A stretch of 64,000 nt of DNA from the NCBI RefSeq assembly GCF_013626205.1, contig NZ_QHJE01000001.1:1674001-1738000 (forward strand), in the 5' to 3' direction. The notes below the pieces were generated by a model, which saw only the letters and a program-made list of their open reading frames with translations, ran no database searches and was not told where the DNA came from. Position numbers and translations under genes: made by a program. This document shows, one piece after another, positions 59,195-64,000 of the stretch (position 1 is the stretch's first letter; the number at the start of each line of letters is the position of its first letter). This DNA comes from Hyphomicrobium methylovorum (lineage in GTDB: Bacteria > Pseudomonadota > Alphaproteobacteria > Rhizobiales > Hyphomicrobiaceae).

Positions 59195-60709
59195 CTAATC
59201 CACCGAACGGTCGGGCAGGACGATCCTGAAATGTGCGCCAATGCGGCTATCCACGAGGGTCAGACGGCCGCCGTGCGCCTGCACAAGTTCAGCGGCGATG
59301 ACGAGGCCGAGGCCCGTGCCGCCCTTTTTCGTCGAGCCCTGAAACGCCTTGAACAGGTTTTCGCGTGCCTTCTGCGGCACGCCCGCGCCATTATCCCGGA
59401 CGTCGATGATGACCTTTCGGCCCTCGCGGTGTGCGCTGATGCGAACCTCGCCGTCGGTTTTGCCCTCGATCCCCTCGATGGCCTGCATGGCGTTGCGGAC
59501 GAGGTTGCTCATCGCGCGGAAGAGATGCTCGTGGTCGGCGTCGACCCGGAGCGTGGGATCGACGTCATCGACGAAGGCGATTGCGCCTTCGCGGGGGAGG
59601 CCCTGGCTGTCTGCCACTTCCTCGACCAGTGGCTTCAGCAACATAAGCTCGCGGCGAGGCGCGTCTTCTGACGCAGCGCCGAACTGCAGTGACGAATTAC
59701 AAAACTGGATCGCGCGGTCGAGAGAGGCGATGAGCTTTGGAACGAAGCGCTGCACGGTCGGGTCAGGAATGTCGACGAGACGATCGGAAATAAGCTGAGC
59801 GTTGGCCAGCATGTTGCGAAGGTCATGATTGATCTTCGAAACGGCTAGGCCGAGTTGCGCGAGGCGATTGCGCTGGGAGAGCAAGCCGGAAAGCTGGCGT
59901 TGCATTGATGCAAGCTCGCGTTCGGCGATGCCGATTTCATCCATGCGTCCGGATTCGGGCATGATGCGTGCAGCGTCTTCCGGGTCTTCGGAGAAGTGCA
60001 GCATGTTGCGTGTCAGGCGCGTCAGCGGTTTTACGAAGAGGCGGCTCAGCGCGAAGTAGACGACGAAAGCCGTCATCAGCGACAGTATGATCGAGAGCCA
60101 CAGAATGTTCAGGCCGTAACGCACCATCGCGGCTTTGAGCGGCGCTTCGGGTATTACGATTTCGATCAGATCATTGTTGTCTGGTCCTGCGTGCCCGGCC
60201 ACGCGGATGGTGCGGCCGCCACCGTCCGTCAGTGTGGTGATGGCATCGCTGACTTGCGAGATCTTCAGCCCAAGCCCTTCCCAGAACGAGTCCGGTTCAC
60301 GCTGGAGGTAATAAACGTAGTCGATCGTGAGATCGCCCTGAGCGGGTAGCACGAGGCGGCGCTCGCCCTCGCGACGGGAGGCAATCGCACGAACCTCGGC
60401 TGTGCGCAGCAGGTCGGCGCGCAATGCTGACGGGATCTGGCCGCCGGGGAATGCGTCCGAGGCGAGGGCTGCGAGTTGAGCTGCCGTCAACCGTTCTTGC
60501 AGCCACCTCACGCGGTAGTTGGCGATGGCGGGCAGGAAGATCAGCGTTTCTGCGATCAGCACGAAAAGAGCCGTCAACGCGATCAGTTTCGCCGCCAGAC
60601 CGCGGTTGCTCCAAAAGCGCAGCATGCCCCGCCAGCTCACGCCGGACCCACTGGTATCCGCCGCGTTCTTTTCGCTTACTTCACTGCTGTCGGGAATCGC
60701 ACGTTGCAC
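59195..60709 (-). CDS. Membrane sensor histidine kinase (orphan)
   Basis: 504 residues, start GTG 60709 uncertain (MLRFWSNRG at 60625 is an alternative). Transmembrane segments at about 40-62 and 199-221 flank a periplasmic sensor region, followed by a HAMP domain (about 222-275), the phosphoacceptor His295 in SKINHDLRNMLANAQ, and the catalytic ATPase domain: N box LVRNAMQAIEG, G1 DVRDNGAGVP, G2 GGTGLGLVIAAELV. No response regulator lies near it. It begins 25 bases after the downstream flavoprotein gene's end. Confidence 0.92.
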   Translation of the reverse strand: MQRAIPDSSEVSEKNAADTSGSGVSWRGMLRFWSNRGLAAKLIALTALFVLIAETLIFLPAIANYRVRWLQERLTAAQLAALASDAFPGGQIPSALRADLLRTAEVRAIASRREGERRLVLPAQGDLTIDYVYYLQREPDSFWEGLGLKISQVSDAITTLTDGGGRTIRVAGHAGPDNNDLIEIVIPEAPLKAAMVRYGLNILWLSIILSLMTAFVVYFALSRLFVKPLTRLTRNMLHFSEDPEDAARIMPESGRMDEIGIAERELASMQRQLSGLLSQRNRLAQLGLAVSKINHDLRNMLANAQLISDRLVDIPDPTVQRFVPKLIASLDRAIQFCNSSLQFGAASEDAPRRELMLLKPLVEEVADSQGLPREGAIAFVDDVDPTLRVDADHEHLFRAMSNLVRNAMQAIEGIEGKTDGEVRISAHREGRKVIIDVRDNGAGVPQKARENLFKAFQGSTKKGGTGLGLVIAAELVQAHGGRLTLVDSRIGAHFRIVLPDRSVD

Positions 60710-60734
60710 GAACGAGAGCCTAGTCCCAGGTTGA

Positions 60735-62192
60735 TTAACCGAGCTTGCTGAGCCAGCTAATTATCTTACGCACAAACGGACTGCTTGGCGCCGTTGCAAA
60801 GTAACGGAAAGCCGCGCGTTTGTTAATTTCGGTGAATGTTGGGGTTGGGGCGGTCCATTCGACCATCGCCCGAATATTCAGCCCTTTGGAGATGGCCAGA
60901 GACCACATCTGGATGATCTCGCCAGCCCCGGCGCCAACAATCGCCGCACCAAGGATCTTGCCTCGCTTCGTCGTTATGACTTTGAGGTGACCGTCTGTCT
61001 CGCGTTCGGCCTGGGCGCGGTCGATCTCATGGTAGGGCCAGCGCAGCACGTTCACTTTGCCGTAGCGGGCGTGGGCGTCGGTTTCGGAGAGGCCGACAGT
61101 CGCCAGCTCGGGGTCGGTGAAGACGACGCGTGGTGCGCTCTTGCCGAGCGTTTTGGCGGGAAGACGGAAGAGAGCGCGGCGCATGATGACGTTTGCTTGC
61201 TCGTCCGCGACGTGGGCGTTCTGCGGTCCGCCCGTGACGTCTCCGATTGCGTAGACGCGCCGGTTGCGCGTGCGCAGGCCAGCATCAACCTGGATGCCGC
61301 GTGCATCCGTACGAATGCCAGCCGCTTCGAGCCCCAAATTGGCAACGTTCGGCTTTCGCCCCGTGGCGAGGAAGATGTCGCTTCCGCTGATGCGAAAAGG
61401 ACCGTCCTGCCCTTCAAGCTCAACGGTGATGTTGCCGCGCTCTCCGGAAATGCGCAGGATGCGCACGCCTTCATGGATGGCAATTCCTTCGCCTGCCAGT
61501 CGCGTGAGAAGCACTGCGGACAGTTCCGGATCCTCACCAGCAAGCGCCTGGGTGCTATCCAGCACAGTCACGTGCGATCCAAGGCGGGCATAGGCTTGCG
61601 CGATTTCCAGTCCGGTCGCGCCCGCGCCGATGACGATCAGGTGCGGGATGGGTGCGGTGTTGGTGAAGATCGATGCGCTTGTGAGATAAGCGACGTCGGA
61701 TAGGCCCGGAATTGGCGGCACAAGTTGCGATGATCCGGTGGCGATGACGAACCGGCGTGCGCTTATGCGGGCGTCTCCAGCGGCGACGGTGGACTTGTCG
61801 ACGAAGCGGGCTGGGGCGGTGATAATGCGGACGCCGAGGCCCGCGAAGCGCTCTGGGGCGGCGTTCAAAGATGCGCGCGTTACAACCTGCCGGATGTGCT
61901 GTTGGACCAGCGCGTGATCGACAATCGGTTCGACGCCGCGAACGCCGAAAGGTGAGGCCGTTCGCATGGCGTGCGCGCGTTTCGCGGCCGCCAGCAACGC
62001 TTTCGACGGGATCGTGCCGTAGTTCAAGCTCTCGCCGCCCATCTTGTGCTTTTCGACCACGACAACGCGCTGGCCGAAGGCGGCGAGCATCAGAGCGAGC
62101 GTTAAGCCACCCGCTCCCGCGCCGATGATGCAGAAGTCGGTATCGATGGTCTCAGCACCGTTTGCGTCCTTGATTGGCGTGTCCTTCGGCAT
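60735..62192 (-). CDS. Lipoamide-dehydrogenase-like flavoprotein lacking redox cysteines
   Basis: 485 residues of the class I pyridine nucleotide-disulfide oxidoreductase fold: FAD motif FCIIGAGAGGLTLALMLA, NAD motif LIVIGAGATGLEIAQAYARLG, and the second FAD motif YAIGDVTGGPQNAHVA. The region that normally reads CLNxGC is SLNYGT (GGESLNYGTIPSKAL, Ser55 and Thr60), so both redox-active cysteines are gone. At the C-terminus the catalytic His-x5-Glu site reads TPTFTE, with Thr at about residue 450. FAD and NAD binding look intact. It may be a transhydrogenase- or NADH-oxidase-like enzyme; the role is unknown. Confidence 0.88.
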   Translation of the reverse strand: MPKDTPIKDANGAETIDTDFCIIGAGAGGLTLALMLAAFGQRVVVVEKHKMGGESLNYGTIPSKALLAAAKRAHAMRTASPFGVRGVEPIVDHALVQQHIRQVVTRASLNAAPERFAGLGVRIITAPARFVDKSTVAAGDARISARRFVIATGSSQLVPPIPGLSDVAYLTSASIFTNTAPIPHLIVIGAGATGLEIAQAYARLGSHVTVLDSTQALAGEDPELSAVLLTRLAGEGIAIHEGVRILRISGERGNITVELEGQDGPFRISGSDIFLATGRKPNVANLGLEAAGIRTDARGIQVDAGLRTRNRRVYAIGDVTGGPQNAHVADEQANVIMRRALFRLPAKTLGKSAPRVVFTDPELATVGLSETDAHARYGKVNVLRWPYHEIDRAQAERETDGHLKVITTKRGKILGAAIVGAGAGEIIQMWSLAISKGLNIRAMVEWTAPTPTFTEINKRAAFRYFATAPSSPFVRKIISWLSKLG

Positions 62193-62442
62193 ATCCGTCT
62201 TTCCATCGCGCGCTTGCCGGGGGTCGTCCGGCTTCGGGCTTGCGGCACTCTCGGCGCACGCTAAAGGTGAACGCCGAGCGAGACTAGAACGGGCGTATGC
62301 GTTGCGTGGGGAAAAGCATCAGCAACTCTACCGGTCGCCAGATGCTTGGCGCTTCGGCTTCGGAAAGCCTCGTGACCGGCGGGAGAAGGTGCCGAGGCTG
62401 AAATTTGTGCTACAAGAGCCGTTCGACCGCAGGTGCAGCGCG
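62193..62442. other. Intergenic region upstream of rpmH promoter
   Basis: 250 bases between two divergent genes with no supported gene. The rpmH promoter begins at 62443. I see no DnaA box (TTATCCACA-like) to suggest an origin, although rpmH-rnpA-yidC often lies near oriC. Confidence 0.4.
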
Positions 62443-62471
62443 TTGACTTGGCCTCGCGTGCAACCTATAAG
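62443..62471 (+). promoter_or_regulatory. Sigma-70 promoter of rpmH
   Basis: TTGACT (62443-62448), 17 bases, TATAAG (62466-62471): near-consensus. Predicted start of transcription is about 62478, leaving a 134-base leader. The leader contains TGCTTA-TC-TAAGCA (62528-62541) and TTCGCC/GGCGAA (62565-62582) hairpins before the ribosome site. Confidence 0.72.
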
Positions 62472-62611
62472 AACCGCGAATTCCGGAGCACTTGCGTTTC
62501 GGCCCGGGCCCCAAGCTCGCCGCGCAGTGCTTATCTAAGCATCGGAAAAGCAACAGTTTTTTGCTTCGCCCAAACAGGCGAATGCGAAGCCTATTTTGGA
62601 CGGAGAGTTCC

Positions 62612-62746
62612 GTGAAGCGCACGTATCAACCGAGCCGGCTCGTTCGCAAGCGCCGCCATGGTTTCCGCAAGCGGATGTTGACCGCTGGTGGTCAGAGAGT
62701 TCTGGCTCGCCGTCGCGCCAAGGGCCGTAAGCGCCTTTCGGCCTAG
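62612..62746 (+). CDS. rpmH: 50S ribosomal protein L34
   Basis: 44 residues from GTG 62612 with GGAG about 6 bases upstream. The sequence [17 protein letters not shown], then [20 protein letters not shown], is diagnostic. L34 is the shortest basic protein of the large subunit. The usual rpmH-rnpA-yidC order follows. Confidence 0.97.
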   Translation: MKRTYQPSRLVRKRRHGFRKRMLTAGGQRVLARRRAKGRKRLSA

Positions 62747-62966
62747 TCACTTATACCGCATACCAGACATCCAAACGCGCGGTCGCGATGAGTGGCCGCG
62801 CGAAATGCGTTTGATTGTGTGTCGGCTGAACGGCGCCAGCGCGCTGCTAGCGCCGGACGATGGTTTCCGAGCAGAGTATCAGGGCAATTGACCCATTTGC
62901 CGGTGTGGTCGAGCCGGTTCTGAGGTATCTGAAACCGGTTGTTGGCTCGGCGGCACGGAGGCGCGC

Positions 62967-63380
62967 ATTCCCGTTCTGGAGACGCTCAAAGTCAGAAGCG
63001 AATTTCTGGCGGTTCGCGGCGGCAAGCGCTTTTCGACTCCGGCGTTTCTCATCGAGATGCGGTCGCGCGGTGCCAGCGGCGATGCGGGCGGCCCCAGGTT
63101 CGGTTTTACGATCACCAAGAAGATCGGGAACGCGGTCGTTCGGAACCGCATTCGACGGCGTCTGAAGGCGGCTTTTGCCTCGACGGCCGCTCAGGAGGCG
63201 CGACAGGGCTGCGATTATGTGATCGTGGCGCGTCTCGCGGCTCTTGAGAGGCCCTATCCGCAATTACTGGATGACGTGGCCCGGGCTTTGAAATCGCTTC
63301 ACGACCCTGTCACCGACCGGCGGAATCCCGCCTCCAAGGCCCGGCCGACCGTAGATAAGGTCAAAAAAAGCCGAACGTGA
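62967..63380 (+). CDS. rnpA: Ribonuclease P protein component, apparent AUU start
   Basis: About 137 residues; binds RNase P RNA and helps process tRNA 5' ends. Motifs: LETLKVRSEFLAVRGGKRFSTP (N-terminal RNA contact), RFGFTITKKIGNAVVRNRIRRRLK (the RNR signature) and GCDYVIVARLAAL. The frame upstream of 63057 is open to 62892, but contains no ATG, GTG or TTG; ATG 63057 would remove the conserved first 30 residues. ATT at 62967 has a strong GGAGG (62957-62961) at the ideal 5-base spacing, so it is the best start. CTG 62976 is a weaker alternative. Confidence 0.9.
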   Translation: MPVLETLKVRSEFLAVRGGKRFSTPAFLIEMRSRGASGDAGGPRFGFTITKKIGNAVVRNRIRRRLKAAFASTAAQEARQGCDYVIVARLAALERPYPQLLDDVARALKSLHDPVTDRRNPASKARPTVDKVKKSRT

Positions 63381-63471
63381 CGGGGTGACCCCTTCCTTTT
63401 ATGAGCAGTTTCGGCCATCGCTTCCGGGGCCTGAAGACAGGCGCAGACGGCGACGCTGACCCGAGGACTTG

Positions 63472-64000
63472 ATGAGCGCTCCTAACGATCCAAAAGACCA
63501 CAACAATCTGATGTTTGCGGTCGCCCTGTCGATTCTCTTCCTCATGGGCTGGCAGTACTTTTTCGCGCGTCCTCAGATCGAGCAGGAGCAGGCGCGCCAG
63601 GAATACAGCCGAAAACTCGATGCGCAGAACAAGGGCACGGAGTCTTCCGGTAATCCGCCGAACGTCGCCAATACGCCCGTCGCGCCGCCGACCACGGATA
63701 TGCCCCAGGTTAATCAGAGCGCCGCACCGGCCGCTCCTGTTTCGCGTGACGAAGCTCTAAAGGCATCGCCGCGGATCGCGATCGCGACGCCGTCTCTCGA
63801 AGGCTCGATCGCTCTCAAGGGCGGTCGCATCGACGACCTCATCCTCGCCAAGTATCGCGAGACGGTCGATCCCAATAGTCCGAAGGTTACGCTCCTTTCG
63901 CCGGCCGGATCTCCCGACCCTTACTTCGTCGAGTACGGTTGGGTGCCGCAATCGGGCACCGGCGTGAAGACGCCAGATCGGGAGTCACTTTGGACCGTTG
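63472..64000 (+). CDS. yidC: Membrane protein insertase YidC (C-terminus beyond window)
   Basis: First 176 residues visible from ATG 63472. The N-terminal anchor is NNLMFAVALSILFLMGWQYFFA, followed by a Gln/Glu- and Pro-rich linker, then the start of the large periplasmic domain (TPSLEGSIALKGGRIDDLIL, VTLLSPAGSPDPYFVEYGW). YidC inserts and folds inner-membrane proteins with or without SecYEG. It follows rnpA after 91 bases. Confidence 0.96.
   Translation, partial: MSAPNDPKDHNNLMFAVALSILFLMGWQYFFARPQIEQEQARQEYSRKLDAQNKGTESSGNPPNVANTPVAPPTTDMPQVNQSAAPAAPVSRDEALKASPRIAIATPSLEGSIALKGGRIDDLILAKYRETVDPNSPKVTLLSPAGSPDPYFVEYGWVPQSGTGVKTPDRESLWTV

Noticed and set aside
62193-62611. Possible replication origin near rpmH-rnpA
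   Set aside because: No DnaA boxes or AT-rich unwinding element found; neither dnaA nor dnaN is in the window.
63057-63380. rnpA starting at ATG 63057
   Set aside because: It would delete the conserved N-terminal 30 residues that are encoded in frame upstream.

Overview
The window looks like chromosome from a high-GC alphaproteobacterium of the order Hyphomicrobiales, and a Hyphomicrobium-like genome fits best. This rests on the protein sequences (DnaK, ATP synthase subunits, RdgB, GluQRS, TrmD), the hrcA-grpE block lying divergent to rph-rdgB-hemW, and dense same-strand operons. Genus assignment is inference. I see no phage, insertion sequence, CRISPR array or rRNA. One tRNA gene is present. 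Layout: (1) 1-5.2 kb: trxB (cut by the window edge), an MHS-type transporter, radC, map and a repeat-bearing OmpA-family protein. (2) 5.3-14 kb, minus strand: L19 with an extra C-terminal domain, a large secreted alpha/beta hydrolase, an L,D-transpeptidase, trmD, a DUF1330 protein, a second (YafK-type) L,D-transpeptidase, pyrF and an FMN reductase. (3) 14-19.7 kb, minus strand: the complete chaperone cluster hrcA-grpE-dnaK-dnaJ. (4) 19.7-24.3 kb, plus strand: rph, a DUF1772 membrane protein, rdgB with a C-terminal add-on, hemW, a YqaA-type membrane protein and dsbB. (5) 24.3-30.1 kb: small uncharacterised genes, a hairpin-rich non-coding stretch, an HNH endonuclease, alkA, gluQ, an AT-rich gap, rsmI and yraN. 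(6) 30.5-36.4 kb: the F1 ATP synthase operon atpHAGDC, with an Ohr-type peroxidase between atpG and atpD and a small cysteine protein between atpD and atpC. (7) 36.5-47.3 kb: membrane and accessory genes, among them DUF2165, an AHSA1-type protein, HdeD, patatin, GntP permease, metallophosphoesterase, AI-2E-type permease, and a LysR-pirin-isochorismatase module. (8) 47.3-52.4 kb: an outer-membrane protein with an MntR-type regulator, then a Crp/Fnr regulator, a DsbA-like protein and a sulfur operon (DUF2892, two YeeE/YedE half-proteins, a metallo-beta-lactamase-fold hydrolase). (9) 52.4-58.7 kb: surf1 and the cyoABCD ubiquinol oxidase with a divergent transporter. (10) 58.9-64 kb: tRNA-Arg, an orphan histidine kinase, a flavoprotein lacking its redox cysteines, and rpmH-rnpA-yidC (yidC cut by the window edge). 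How the genes work together: energy conservation is represented by ATP synthase and the cyo oxidase. Protein quality control is represented by the DnaK system, Map, DsbA/DsbB and YidC. Envelope maintenance is represented by two L,D-transpeptidases, OmpA and HdeD. Thiol, peroxide and sulfide defence is represented by TrxB, Ohr and the YeeE/MBL operon. The most unusual points are an apparent AUU start on rnpA, two accessory genes embedded in the atp operon, a lipoamide-dehydrogenase-like protein without catalytic residues, C-terminal fusions on RdgB and L19, and a cluster of hairpins in one intergenic region.
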